Below are positions 33,192-42,276 of a stretch of 64,000 nt of DNA, piece after piece. The stretch spans positions 102,613 to 166,612 of the forward strand of contig NZ_NCXM01000013.1 of the NCBI RefSeq assembly GCF_002104765.1, given 5' to 3'. Source of the stretch: Mycolicibacterium vulneris. Its GTDB lineage: Bacteria > Actinomycetota > Actinomycetes > Mycobacteriales > Mycobacteriaceae. The position numbers were made by a program, and so were the translations under genes. The stretch's first letter is position 1. The number at the start of each line of letters is the position of its first letter. Under the pieces are notes generated by a model. The model saw nothing but the letters and a program-made list of their open reading frames with translations. It had not been told where the DNA came from and searched no databases.

Positions 33192-33890
33192 GTGAAATCC
33201 GACAATTCCCAGAAGCCGCAGGGCTCGTCAACCGGGGAATCGGCCGGGCGGCGGCGCGCCGTGATGCGGCTGCTGCGGGCCTCGCCGGATCCGATGAGCA
33301 TCGCCGGAATCGCCGAGGTGCTGAGTGTGCACCCCAACACCGTCCGCTTCCACCTCGACGGCCTGGTCGCTGACGGGCAGGTGGAACACGTCGAACTCGA
33401 TCGGAAGGGGCCGGGGCGTCCGCCGTTGATGTTTCGCGCGGTCCGGCAGATGGATCGCGGCGGAACGCGGCACTATCGGCTGCTGGCCGAGATTCTGGCC
33501 ACGGCCTTCGCCACCGAGCGCGATCCCGGGCCCAAGGCCCTGGCCGCGGGCCGCGCCTGGGGGCAGAAGGTGGATGCCGAGTTGCACCCGCTGCCCGACG
33601 ACGCCGACGGCGCCGAAGAGGCCATCGCCCACCTGATCGACGTGCTCGACGAACTCGGTTTCGCGCCCGAGCGCCGGGTGAGCGACGGCCAGCAGCAGGT
33701 CGGCTTGCGGCACTGCCCATTCCTGGAATTGGCCGAAAACCGGTCGAGCATCGTCTGCTCGGTGCACCTGGGCCTCATGCAGGGAGCCATGGAGACCTGG
33801 GGAGCGCCCGTCTCGGTAGACCGGCTCGACCCGTTCGTCGAGCCGGATCTGTGTCTGGCTCACCTGACGCTGCAGGGGGCGGCCAAATGA
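33192..33890 (+). CDS. HTH regulator with conserved cysteines (possible Fe-S sensor)
   Basis: A 232-residue protein with an N-terminal winged HTH (RAVMRLLRASPDPMSIAGIA, VHPNTVRFHLDGLVADG) and KGPGRPPLMFR, as in SufR-like and ArsR-like regulators. The C-terminal half carries Cys175, Cys189 and Cys221 (LRHCPF, IVCSVH, DLCLAH). Such spacing can hold an iron-sulfur cluster that senses oxygen, NO or iron. It follows fdxA, making a sensor-plus-ferredoxin unit, and probably acts on the palindrome at 32780-32801. The GTG at 33192 has GGGAGGGG before it. The cluster is inference. Confidence 0.78.
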   Translation: MKSDNSQKPQGSSTGESAGRRRAVMRLLRASPDPMSIAGIAEVLSVHPNTVRFHLDGLVADGQVEHVELDRKGPGRPPLMFRAVRQMDRGGTRHYRLLAEILATAFATERDPGPKALAAGRAWGQKVDAELHPLPDDADGAEEAIAHLIDVLDELGFAPERRVSDGQQQVGLRHCPFLELAENRSSIVCSVHLGLMQGAMETWGAPVSVDRLDPFVEPDLCLAHLTLQGAAK

Positions 33891-34080
33891 GAACCGGCGC
33901 AGCGATTGCCGTCGCGCTGACTGGAAGCCCCGCTGAAATTCCGGGCGCCCAATGTGACGTTGCAGGTCGGGCTCGGCATCGGGCGGACCGCGCTCCCGCG
34001 TCCACTACGCCTACGTCGCCCTGGAGACGGTCAAAGTCGTCGGCCTCGTCGTAGCGGGGATACTGCTACTGAGCGGTTAA
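33887..34080 (+). pseudogene. Small membrane protein, twice frameshifted
   Basis: From the ATG at 33887 (overlapping the regulator's stop, ATGA) the peptide MRTGAAIAVALTG begins well, then the homologous sequence continues in a second frame (LKFRAPNVTLQVGLGIG) and ends in a third (SRVHYAYVALETVKVVGLVV, then AGILLLSG and the stop at 34080). Joined, the pieces give a plausible protein of about 65 residues with two membrane segments. Two indels therefore disrupt it. The overlap with the regulator gene suggests it was once translated with it. Confidence 0.6.
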
Positions 34081-34129
34081 CGGCAACCCTCAAGGCTCGT
34101 GCGGGCCTTGCAACTCCGAAGGACCCACT

Positions 34130-34474
34130 ATGGAATCCATCTCGCTGACCGACCTCTCGTCCGAAAAGATCGCCGAAGCCAAGCAATCGCACAGCGGACG
34201 GGCCGCCCACACCATCTACGGCGGTCACACCCACGAGCTTCGCCAGACGGTGCTGGCCCTGCTGGCCGGTCACGACCTCTCCGAACACCACAGCCCCGGT
34301 GAGGCCACGCTGCAGGTGCTGGAGGGTCACGTGCGCCTGACGACCCGCGGCGACGCCTGGGACGGCAAGGCCGGTGAATACGTCGCGATTCCGCCCGAAC
34401 GTCACGCCCTGCACGCGGTCGAGGACTCGGTGGTCCTGCTGACCGTGCTGAAGACGATTCCCTCTGCGCACTAG
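34130..34474 (+). CDS. Cupin-domain protein (114 aa)
   Basis: A single small cupin. The first motif is GHDLSEHHSPGEATLQVLEG with two His and a Glu that can bind a metal, and the second is AGEYVAIPPERHALHAVED with the last His. Substrates of such stand-alone cupins cannot be predicted; redox or sugar-binding roles are both known. It sits seven bases before the nitronate monooxygenase gene and is almost surely cotranscribed with it. Confidence 0.82.
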   Translation: MESISLTDLSSEKIAEAKQSHSGRAAHTIYGGHTHELRQTVLALLAGHDLSEHHSPGEATLQVLEGHVRLTTRGDAWDGKAGEYVAIPPERHALHAVEDSVVLLTVLKTIPSAH

Positions 34475-34480
34475 CCGCCG

Positions 34481-35437
34481 ATGCTGTCGACGCCCTGGTC
34501 AAAGAATTTCGGTCTGCGGGTCCCCATCGTCAATGCCCCGATGGGCGGGGTCGCCGGTGGCCGCCTGGCCGCGGCGGTCACCGCCGCCGGTGGTCTCGGC
34601 ATGGTTGGCATGGGCAGCGTCGCGACCAGGGAGCTGCTCGCCGAGCAGCTACGGCACGTCGACGGGCGGTTCGGCATCGGCATGGTCGACTGGGTGATGC
34701 GTAACGAGGCCGGCCTGCTCGAGGACGCGCTGGCCGCACGCCCCGCCCTGCTGTCGGTCAGCTTCGGCACCGAATGGTCGTGGGTCGCCAAGGCGCATGA
34801 CGCCGGAATCCCTACCGTCACACAGGTTTACGACAGCACCGGGGCGCGCCAGGCGGTCGACGCCGGCGTCGACATCCTGGTCGCGCGCGGGTCCGAGGGC
34901 GGCGGGCACGGCGAGGACAAGCTGGGGCTGCTGCCGATGCTGGACGCCGTTTTGGACGCCGTCTCCGTCCCGGTGCTGGCCGGCGGCGGTGTCGCCTCGG
35001 CGCGCGGCCTGGCCGCGGTGCTGGCCGCCGGTGCCAGCGGAGCGTGGGTGGGCACCAGGCTGTCGGCATGCCCGGAGGCGCTGACCGGCGACACCGGCCG
35101 TCGCGCTCTGGTCAGGGCGACCGAAACCGACACCGCGGTCACCCGGGTCTTCGACGTCGCCAAGGGTCTGCCCTGGCCGGCGCGGTTCCCGTCGCGGGTA
35201 TTGGCCAACGACTTCGTCGAGCACTGGACGGGCCAAGAGGAGGCGCTGGACGCGGGGGCCTGCGACGAGCTGGCCGCCGCCATCGCCGCCGAGGACCACC
35301 GGATCGCGCCGGTGGACGCCGGGCAGGGTGTCGGGATGATCCGCAACGACGCGTCGGTGGCCGACGTCATCGACGAGATGTGCACGGGTGCCGAGGAATT
35401 GCTGTCCCGGTGGGGACCTACCGGCGGCCGGGCGTAA
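34481..35437 (+). CDS. Nitronate monooxygenase-family flavoprotein
   Basis: A 318-residue FMN-dependent TIM-barrel enzyme. Typical segments are PIVNAPMGGVAGGRLAAAVTAAGGLGMVG at the start, the catalytic-His region EGGGHGEDKLGLLPM, and the phosphate-binding VPVLAGGGVASARGLAAVLAAGASGAWVGTRL. The family oxidises alkyl nitronates such as propionate-3-nitronate and includes enoyl-ACP reductase relatives, so the substrate remains open. Its 3' end overlaps a decayed regulator on the other strand. Confidence 0.88.
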   Translation: MLSTPWSKNFGLRVPIVNAPMGGVAGGRLAAAVTAAGGLGMVGMGSVATRELLAEQLRHVDGRFGIGMVDWVMRNEAGLLEDALAARPALLSVSFGTEWSWVAKAHDAGIPTVTQVYDSTGARQAVDAGVDILVARGSEGGGHGEDKLGLLPMLDAVLDAVSVPVLAGGGVASARGLAAVLAAGASGAWVGTRLSACPEALTGDTGRRALVRATETDTAVTRVFDVAKGLPWPARFPSRVLANDFVEHWTGQEEALDAGACDELAAAIAAEDHRIAPVDAGQGVGMIRNDASVADVIDEMCTGAEELLSRWGPTGGRA

Positions 35438-35790
35438 GCACGACGCAACACCGGTCCCGGCCGGGGCAGAGCAGAGTCGGGCGTCGGGACCGTGCGGTGT
35501 GGGCCCATCGGACACACCGGTGATCAGCGCGTGGTTCATGTTGCAGGCCAGCTCCGTCTGCCCCTGCGCCAGCGCGTGGAACGGGCAGTTGGCGAGCTCG
35601 ACCTCACTCTCGGAGAAACGGGGTTCGTAGCCGTATCGGCGCAGCACCCCGACCGCGCGCTGCAGCGCCGCGCCGGCGTCTCTCGGAGGAGGGGACCCCA
35701 CGGCCATGGTGGGGCCGTACTCGCCGTCGCGCTGGCCCGGCTGGCGCAGGGAGTGCACACCGGCACAATCGGAGGCGGCGTCGCGGCGCG
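35418..35790 (-). pseudogene. Remnant of cysteine-type HTH regulator
   Basis: One frame encodes AALQRAVGVLRRYGYEPRFS, then LANCPFHALAQGQTELACNMNHALITG, which is the C-terminal half of a regulator like the one at 33192-33890. The two cysteines have the same 13-residue spacing (C-PFHALAQGQTELA-C). The end of the homologous sequence (LCPGRDRCCVVLTPGRR and stop at 35418) is in another frame, and the HTH part is missing. It is therefore truncated and frameshifted. It converges on the nitronate monooxygenase gene. Confidence 0.65.
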
Positions 35791-35798
35791 TCAACCCG

Positions 35799-36299
35799 TC
35801 AGACCGCGCGCAGGTACCGCCTGGCGATGAGGCGCTGACCCACCTTCACCGCCGGCCCGCCGGCCTTGCTCCACCAGGTCGCGGGCCGGGAGAAGGCGGA
35901 CACCTCCGCGTACACCGCATAGGTCGCCGGGTCGCGGCGAACCACGAAGCGTTCCTCGCCGGATTCCGGATGGCCCGGCAGGGTGCCGTAGCCGAAGCCG
36001 CGGATGTCGGGTTCGTCGACGACGTAGACGACCCGACAGGGCGCCGGCAAAAAGCCCATCTTCACCACCACCACCGCGTCCACGACGGCGATCTCGGAAC
36101 TGGCCTGCACCCGCAGCCCGGATCCGCGCTGCATGCCCCAGCGCATGACCGCGGCGGCGGCTTGCTCGAAACGCTGTTCGCCCGTGCCGATTTGGCGCTC
36201 ATTGTGTTGATGGTCGTATCCGGCCGGCAGTTCGCCGCTAGCCGTCGCCCCCACTTCGGCGTAGGTCAGGGGGAGTTCCTCGAGCGCTCGTAGGTCCAC
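35799..36299 (-). CDS. DUF1990-family protein
   Basis: A 166-residue protein with the DUF1990 pattern: LPLTYAEVGATASGELPAGYD, AVMRWGMQRGSGLRVQASSE, GFGYGTLPGHPESGEERFVVRRD and a final FSRPATWWSKAGGPAVKVGQ. The fold is START/SRPBCC-like in prediction and the role is unknown. The GTG at 36299 starts the conserved region; upstream the frame remains open through the antisense of the aldo/keto reductase and is not coding. It diverges from that reductase with a 57-base gap. Confidence 0.8.
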   Translation of the reverse strand: MDLRALEELPLTYAEVGATASGELPAGYDHQHNERQIGTGEQRFEQAAAAVMRWGMQRGSGLRVQASSEIAVVDAVVVVKMGFLPAPCRVVYVVDEPDIRGFGYGTLPGHPESGEERFVVRRDPATYAVYAEVSAFSRPATWWSKAGGPAVKVGQRLIARRYLRAV

Positions 36300-36356
36300 G
36301 TGCTCAGCTTGCCACGCTGGGATACGCGGCGGCATTTGGAGCGTACGGTCGTAAAA

Positions 36357-37241
36357 GTGACCGCAGAAAACTCGAAAACTGTTGCAGGCGCCTCCGGAAC
36401 CTTCACCTTCGGCGGCGACCTGACCGTCAACCGACTCGGCTTCGGCGCCATGCGCCTGACGGGGAAGGGCGTGTGGGGCCCGCCCGACGACCGCGCCGAA
36501 TGCGTCCGGGTGCTGCGCCGGGCCGTCGAGCTCGGCGTGAACTTCATCGACACCGCCGACTCCTACGGCCCCTACGTGTCCGAGGAGATCATCCACGAGG
36601 CACTGCATCCCTACGACGGCCTGGTGATCGCCACCAAGGCGGGACTGCTGCGCACCGGCCCGGACGTCTGGATTCCGTTGGGCAACCCGAACTACCTCCG
36701 CCAGGAATGCGAGATGAGCCTGCGCCGGCTGGGCGTGGACACCATCGACCTGTTCCAGCTGCACCGCATCGACGCGAACTTCCCGCTGGAAGACCAGGTG
36801 GGCGAACTGCTCAACCTGAAGAACGAGGGCAAGATCCGCCACATCGGCCTGTCCGAGATCGACGTCGACCAGCTGCACGCGGCCCAGCGCATCACCGAGA
36901 TCGTGTCGGTGCAGAACAAGTACAACCTGACCGCCCGTGGCGCCGAGCCGCTGCTGGACACCGCGACCAAACAGGGCATCGGCTTCATCCCGTGGTTCCC
37001 GCTGGCCGCCGGGCCGCTGGCCGCCCCCGACGGCCCGCTGCAGCGCATCGCCGCCGACCACGGCGCGTCGCCGTCGCAGTTGGCGTTGGCGTGGTTGCTG
37101 AAGCGTTCGCCGGTGATGGTGCCGATCCCGGGCACGTCCAAGGTCGCGCACCTGGAGGAGAACGTCGCCGCCGCCCAGATCGAGCTGTCCGACGACGAAT
37201 TCGAAACGTTGTCCGCCGCCGGGGCGCAGCAGCCCGCCTAA
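36357..37241 (+). CDS. Aldo/keto reductase
   Basis: A 294-residue NADPH-dependent reductase with the AKR tetrad: Asp and Tyr in NFIDTADSYGPYVSEE, Lys in VIATKAGLL and His in LFQLHRID. The C-terminal cofactor site is VMVPIPGTSKVAHLEENV. It reduces aldehydes or ketones of unknown identity. The start is taken as the GTG at 36357 (VTAENSKTVAG), preceded by GGAGCG at a slightly long distance; the open frame reaches 36300. A thioesterase gene follows 39 bases downstream. Confidence 0.88.
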   Translation: MTAENSKTVAGASGTFTFGGDLTVNRLGFGAMRLTGKGVWGPPDDRAECVRVLRRAVELGVNFIDTADSYGPYVSEEIIHEALHPYDGLVIATKAGLLRTGPDVWIPLGNPNYLRQECEMSLRRLGVDTIDLFQLHRIDANFPLEDQVGELLNLKNEGKIRHIGLSEIDVDQLHAAQRITEIVSVQNKYNLTARGAEPLLDTATKQGIGFIPWFPLAAGPLAAPDGPLQRIAADHGASPSQLALAWLLKRSPVMVPIPGTSKVAHLEENVAAAQIELSDDEFETLSAAGAQQPA

Positions 37242-37280
37242 CCACCGCGGGAAAGCCCGTCTGCCGGGCAATACGGTGTT

Positions 37281-37904
37281 GTGGTGGCCGAACATCAGCG
37301 ACACCTCGGCGGGGGGTTCAACCCGCCGGAACCGACGACCAAGGGCGGGCCCGACTACGGCAGGTTCATCGACGCCGTGCGCTCGTTGCAGGACCACGCC
37401 CGGGCCGCCGACGCGCCCGACGAGGTGATCACCGAGGCCGCCGACCTGCTGGAAAAGGTGTCGGCGCTGCTGGCGCCGTTCGACGCCGACGAGTGGGCGT
37501 CCCCGTCGGGCCGGCGGATGGACCTGCCGATGCGCGGCAACATCCTGACGATCCCGATGTCGGCGAATAAGGGCGAGGACGGCCGGATCCACGGCCAGGC
37601 CCGCTTCGCCCGGTTCCACCTGGGCCGCAACGGCGCCGTGCACGGCGGCGCGCTGGGGATGCTGTTCGACTCCATCCTTGGGTTGTCGGCGTCGGTGCTC
37701 ACCGGCAACCCGAGGCAGCGCACCGCATACCTCAAGATCGATTACCGCCACATCGTCCCGGTGGAAAAGGAACTGCAGTTCGACGCGGGCATCGAACGGG
37801 TGGACGGGCGCAAGATCTTCGTGTCGGGCCGGTTGACCGACGGCGATCAGTTGCTGACCGAAGCCGACGCGCTGTTTGTACGGCTCAAGCCTGGCCAGCC
37901 CTGA
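37281..37904 (+). CDS. Hotdog-fold thioesterase (PaaI-like)
   Basis: A 207-residue protein with a helical N-terminal part and a hotdog domain: ARFARFHLGRNGAVHGGALGMLFDSILGLSAS carries the HGG(A) motif and the catalytic Asp of PaaI-type acyl-CoA thioesterases. KIDYRHIVPVEKELQFDAGIERVDGRKIFVSG forms the sheet. It probably cleaves acyl-CoA of uncertain chain length. The start GTG is at 37281. It is likely cotranscribed with the aldo/keto reductase. Confidence 0.83.
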   Translation: MVAEHQRHLGGGFNPPEPTTKGGPDYGRFIDAVRSLQDHARAADAPDEVITEAADLLEKVSALLAPFDADEWASPSGRRMDLPMRGNILTIPMSANKGEDGRIHGQARFARFHLGRNGAVHGGALGMLFDSILGLSASVLTGNPRQRTAYLKIDYRHIVPVEKELQFDAGIERVDGRKIFVSGRLTDGDQLLTEADALFVRLKPGQP

Positions 37905-38000
37905 GACGCTCGTCCCTCAGTGGGTACACCGCGCTTATCACCAAAATGGCGCGGTCCCGCATAACGACACCGCTGCTGCCCCCGCGCTGGCAGGATGACC

Positions 38001-38852
38001 CTAAGAGTTCTGCCCGATCGCGACTCGTTCGGCCAACCTGTCGAGCTCCCTGGTGACCTCTGAGTCGCCAGCGTCCGGCAGCAGAAACAGGCACCGTTCG
38101 ATCCCGGCGGACGCGTATCTCTCCACCATGCCCCGGTCCGACGATGCGGCGAAAAGGCTGATCGGAATCCGGCCCCGCCCGGCGTCGGCCGCGCGCTGCT
38201 GCAGTCGGGCCGCGCGGTCCGCAAACGTGTTCAGGTTCTCCGGAGTCACATCCTGCGCCAGCCAGCCGTCCCCGAAGGAAATGACGCGGTCCTCCACCGT
38301 GGGGCCCATCCCTCCGACGAGTACCGGAAGCGGCGACTGGACCGGCTTCGGATACGACCAGAGCGGGTCGAAGTCGACGAACTTTCCGTGGTATTCAGCT
38401 TCGTCACACGTCCAGATCTGCCGCATCGCCTCGATGCGTTCGCGCATGACGGACATCCGGACGCGCGGATCAGTGCCGTGGTTGGCCATCTCTTCGCGGT
38501 TCCACCCCGCCCCCACCCCGAACAGGAACCGTCCGCCGGAGAGGCGGTCAACGCTGGCCACTTCCTTCGCCGTCGTGATGGGATCCCGCTCCACCACCAG
38601 ACACACGCCGGTACCGATTTTCAGGCGGCGGGTGGCCGCCGCGGCCGCGGTGCACGCAACGAACGGGTCGTAGGTGTGCGCGTACATCTTCGGCAGCTCG
38701 CCGCCCCCCGGGTAAGGCGACTTTCTGCTCGTCGGGATGTGGGTGTGCTCGCAGAACAGCAGCGACTCGAAACCGCGTTCTTCGCCGGCCGCGGCGAGAT
38801 CGTCCGGCCGCATGCCGTAGTCCGTCGGGAAGTAGCACAAACCGAACTTCAT
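38001..38852 (-). CDS. LLM-class F420-dependent oxidoreductase
   Basis: A 283-residue luciferase-like TIM-barrel enzyme of the mycobacterial F420 group: MKFGLCYFPTDYGMRPDDLA, GFESLLFCEHTHIPTSRKSPYPGGGELP, LKIGTGVCLVVERDPITTAKEVASVDRLSGGRFLFGVGAGWN and WTCDEAEYHGKFVDFDPLW are all typical. It would use reduced F420 to reduce an unknown substrate. No operon partner is evident; the neighbours on both sides are transcribed to the right. Confidence 0.9.
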   Translation of the reverse strand: MKFGLCYFPTDYGMRPDDLAAAGEERGFESLLFCEHTHIPTSRKSPYPGGGELPKMYAHTYDPFVACTAAAAATRRLKIGTGVCLVVERDPITTAKEVASVDRLSGGRFLFGVGAGWNREEMANHGTDPRVRMSVMRERIEAMRQIWTCDEAEYHGKFVDFDPLWSYPKPVQSPLPVLVGGMGPTVEDRVISFGDGWLAQDVTPENLNTFADRAARLQQRAADAGRGRIPISLFAASSDRGMVERYASAGIERCLFLLPDAGDSEVTRELDRLAERVAIGQNS

Positions 38853-39643
38853 GAGTCTTCTCCTTGCCTACCGCGGTGCGCCGAACGGCTTCGCCGCATC
38901 TGGTAGCGGCGGGCTACCCGCAGGGGTGGAAGAAAAACCGGGGGAGTGGCAACGCTTGCGCCGCAACCCCCCGAAACACCGCCCGCCGCAGGGACGGCCA
39001 CTTCAGTGGTTCGGAGACCCATTGTCACAGCAGACGTTCACTTATCGCGCGAAGGACGGACAAGTGCAGTGCTTGACTTCTGGAGATGAATCTCCCCGAA
39101 CGAGTCGAACTGGGCTTCACCTACTGCACGAACGGAAGTGCGTTCGAGCAAACCACGAAGGCTTTGTAGTAGCCGAGATTGCCCAGCAAAGGACGAACGC
39201 GGAATACGTGATCCTCAAGGGCAAGCGGGAGAAAGCGCCCTCAAAGAGATGCGGGAGGCGAGTACCGGCGAGACCCGGTGGTGAAGGGGGAAATATCCGG
39301 GGCCAACTTCGAAAGTCCCAAGGCGCAATGTCGCAAGCCGAAGCGGCAGCTGTACCCGGCCGACAGGATCAAATTCGTACAAGCCCTGCAGGAGCAGGGT
39401 TACCAGGCAGACGCCATCGTCGAGAAGGGCGGCAACATGAACTCGCCCGACGTGAAGCCGTGCGATACATGAGCTCACGGCGGCCGGGCCCCAGGCGCTA
39501 ACCGGCGAACCCACGGCCGTCATCGCCGCCTGTCGGACAGCCGTTCGCCCGCCTTGCGAAGCGCACAGCTCGGCGGCCCTGCTCGGTCACGGACCGCCCG
39601 GATAGCATGGTCGTCGACCCATCGAGCCTTGGAGACCGCCGCA
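38853..39643. other. Intergenic, no gene recognised; part with lower GC
   Basis: About 790 bases between the F420 gene and thrS. The stretch around 39040-39240 is clearly less GC-rich than its surroundings and has a small hairpin (ggaga-tgaa-tctcc). Short plus frames (for example 39278-39472, containing LYPADRIKFVQALQEQGYQA) match nothing I know. It could hold a decayed insertion. Confidence 0.45.
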
Positions 39644-41698
39644 ATGACCGCCCCCGCAGATCCCACCCCGCAAGCCCCGATCCGGGTGCCTGCCGGGACC
39701 ACCGCGGCCGCCGCGGTGGGCGAAGCCGGGCTGCCGCGCCGGGGCACGCCCGACGCGATCGTGGTGGTGCGCGACGTTGACGGCAAACTGCGCGACCTGA
39801 GCTGGACGCCCGACGCCGACGCCGACGTCGTCCCCGTGGCCGCCAACACCGACGAGGGACGCAGCGTCATCCGGCACTCGGCCGCACACGTGCTGGCCCA
39901 GGCTGTCCAGGACCTGTTCCCGCACGCCAAATTGGGGATCGGGCCGCCGATCACCGACGGGTTCTACTACGACTTCGACGTGACCGAGCCGTTCACGCCG
40001 GAGGACCTGACCAAGCTGGAAAAGCGGATGCGCCAGATCGTCAAGGACGGACAGCTGTTCGACCGGCGCGTCTACGAGTCCAAGGACGCGGCGCGTGCGG
40101 AGCTGGCCGACGAGCCCTACAAGCTCGAACTCGTCGACGACAAGTCTGGGGATCCCGACGTAATGGAGGTAGGCGGCGACGAGCTCACCGCCTACGACAA
40201 CCTGAATCCCCGCACCCGAGAACGGGTTTGGGGTGACCTGTGCCGCGGTCCGCACATCCCGACCACCAAGCACATCCCGGCGTTCAAGCTGACCCGCAGC
40301 TCGGCCGCCTACTGGCGCGGCGACCAGAGCAACGCAAGCCTGCAACGCATTTACGGCACCGCCTGGGAGTCGCAGGAGGCGCTCGACAAGCACATGGAGC
40401 TGCTCGAGGAGGCGCAGCGCCGCGACCACCGCAGGCTGGGTGCCGAACTGGACCTGTTCAGCTTTCCCGACGAAATCGGTTCCGGCCTGGCCGTTTTCCA
40501 TCCCAAGGGTGGCATCATCCGTCGCGAGCTGGAGGAGTACTCGCGGCGCAAGCACATCGAGGCCGGGTACGAGTTCGTCAACACCCCGCACATCACCAAG
40601 GAGCAGCTGTACATCACCTCGGGCCACCTCGAGTGGTACGCCGACGGCATGTACCCGCCGATGCACCTGGACGCGGAGTTCAACGCGGACGGGACGGTGC
40701 GCAAGCCGGGGCAGGACTACTACCTCAAGCCGATGAACTGCCCGATGCACCACCTGATCTACCGGTCGCGCGGCCGGTCGTATCGGGAACTTCCGTTGCG
40801 GCTCTTCGAGTTCGGCAGCGTGTACCGCTACGAGAAGTCGGGCGTGGTGCACGGGCTGACCCGGGTGCGCGGCATGACTCAGGACGACGCCCACATCTAC
40901 TGCACGCGAGAGCAGATGCGCGACGAGCTGACCTCGCTGCTGCGCTTCGTGCTCGATCTGCTGGCCGACTACGGGCTCAACGACTTCTACCTGGAGCTGT
41001 CCACCAAGGACCCGGAGAAGTACTCGGGCTCGGACGAGATGTGGGACGAGGCCACCGAAGTCCTGCGGGAGGTCGCCGAGGCCTCCGGGTTGCATTTCGT
41101 TCCCGACCCCGGTGGCGCGGCGTTCTATGGCCCGAAGATCTCGGTGCAGGTCAAGGACGCGCTGGGCCGCAGCTGGCAGATGTCGACCATTCAGCTCGAC
41201 TTCAACATGCCGGACCGATTCGAGCTGGAATACACCGCGTCCGACGGGTCGCGGCAGCGGCCGGTACTGATCCACCGGGCGCTGTTCGGGTCGATCGAGC
41301 GGTTCTTCGGCATCCTCACCGAGCACTACGCAGGAGCCTTCCCGGCGTGGCTGGCGCCGGTGCAGGCGGTGGGCATCCCGGTCGCCGACGAGCACGTGGA
41401 ATACCTGGAAAGCATTGCTGCGCAACTCAAGTCGCGCGGGGTGCGCGTCGAGGTCGACTCCAGCGACGACCGGATGGCCAAGAAGATCGTCAACCACACC
41501 GCCCAGCGAGTGCCGTTCATGTTGCTGGCCGGTGACCGCGACGTGCAGGCCGGCGCGGTCAGCTTCCGTTTCGGTGACCGCACGCAGATCAACGGCGTGC
41601 CCCGCGACAGCGCGGTCGATGCCATTGTGAAGTGGATCGCCGATCGCGAGAATTCAGTGCCCACAGCCGAACTCGTGAAGGTGTCAAGTGGTGAGTGA
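39644..41698 (+). CDS. thrS: Threonyl-tRNA synthetase
   Basis: A 684-residue class II aminoacyl-tRNA synthetase, orthologous in context to M. tuberculosis Rv2614c. A TGS-like N-terminal part is followed by the editing domain ([27 protein letters not shown]) with its His pair. The catalytic core holds the zinc Cys in [10 protein letters not shown], motif 2 ([30 protein letters not shown]) and motif 3 ([21 protein letters not shown]). The anticodon-binding domain ends the protein. The ATG at 39644 follows GGAGACC. Its stop overlaps the next gene by 4 bp (GTGA), heading a six-gene run. Confidence 0.97.
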   Translation: MTAPADPTPQAPIRVPAGTTAAAAVGEAGLPRRGTPDAIVVVRDVDGKLRDLSWTPDADADVVPVAANTDEGRSVIRHSAAHVLAQAVQDLFPHAKLGIGPPITDGFYYDFDVTEPFTPEDLTKLEKRMRQIVKDGQLFDRRVYESKDAARAELADEPYKLELVDDKSGDPDVMEVGGDELTAYDNLNPRTRERVWGDLCRGPHIPTTKHIPAFKLTRSSAAYWRGDQSNASLQRIYGTAWESQEALDKHMELLEEAQRRDHRRLGAELDLFSFPDEIGSGLAVFHPKGGIIRRELEEYSRRKHIEAGYEFVNTPHITKEQLYITSGHLEWYADGMYPPMHLDAEFNADGTVRKPGQDYYLKPMNCPMHHLIYRSRGRSYRELPLRLFEFGSVYRYEKSGVVHGLTRVRGMTQDDAHIYCTREQMRDELTSLLRFVLDLLADYGLNDFYLELSTKDPEKYSGSDEMWDEATEVLREVAEASGLHFVPDPGGAAFYGPKISVQVKDALGRSWQMSTIQLDFNMPDRFELEYTASDGSRQRPVLIHRALFGSIERFFGILTEHYAGAFPAWLAPVQAVGIPVADEHVEYLESIAAQLKSRGVRVEVDSSDDRMAKKIVNHTAQRVPFMLLAGDRDVQAGAVSFRFGDRTQINGVPRDSAVDAIVKWIADRENSVPTAELVKVSSGE

Positions 41699-42276
41699 CC
41701 GTGAGTGATCGCGAACCGGCCGAGCGGGACGCCGACGACACCATCCTAGACACCGGGGTCGGCAAGGAGGATCACCTGCAGCGGTTGTGGACGCCGTACC
41801 GGATGACCTACCTGGCCGAAGCGCCGACGAAGCGCGACAATGGCAAGACTGAGCAGCCGTTCACCGACATTCCGTACCTCACCGACGAAGACGGTTTGGT
41901 GGTCGCCCGCGGCGAGCTCGTGTACGCCGTGCTCAACCTCTACCCCTACAACCCCGGACACCTGATGGTGGTGCCCTACCGGCGGGTCTCTGAGCTCGAG
42001 GACCTGACCGACCCGGAAAGCGCGGAGCTGATGTTCTTCATTCAGAAGGCGATTCGCGTCATCAAGAACGTCTCGCGGCCACACGGATTCAACGTCGGCC
42101 TGAACCTGGGGACATCAGCCGGCGGGTCGCTGGCCGAACACCTGCACGTGCACGTGGTGCCCCGCTGGGGTGGCGACGCGAACTTCATCACCATCATCGG
42201 CGGGGCGAAGGGGATCCCGCAGTTGCTGCGCGACACGCGCCAGCTGCTGGCCACGGAGTGGACAAAACAACCATGA
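41695..42276 (+). CDS. HIT-family Ap4A phosphorylase (Rv2613c type)
   Basis: A 193-residue histidine-triad protein with [13 protein letters not shown] as the active-site HxHxH motif, and [14 protein letters not shown] plus [18 protein letters not shown] shaping the nucleotide pocket. The M. tuberculosis orthologue Rv2613c cleaves diadenosine tetraphosphate phosphorolytically. Since Ap4A is a by-product of aminoacyl-tRNA synthetases, coupling to thrS makes sense. The GTG at 41695 overlaps the thrS stop; a second GTG at 41701 is possible. Confidence 0.9.
   Translation: MTVSDREPAERDADDTILDTGVGKEDHLQRLWTPYRMTYLAEAPTKRDNGKTEQPFTDIPYLTDEDGLVVARGELVYAVLNLYPYNPGHLMVVPYRRVSELEDLTDPESAELMFFIQKAIRVIKNVSRPHGFNVGLNLGTSAGGSLAEHLHVHVVPRWGGDANFITIIGGAKGIPQLLRDTRQLLATEWTKQP

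Noticed and set aside
39587..41497. Minus-strand open frame of over 600 codons
   Set aside because: Antisense of thrS; composition artefact.
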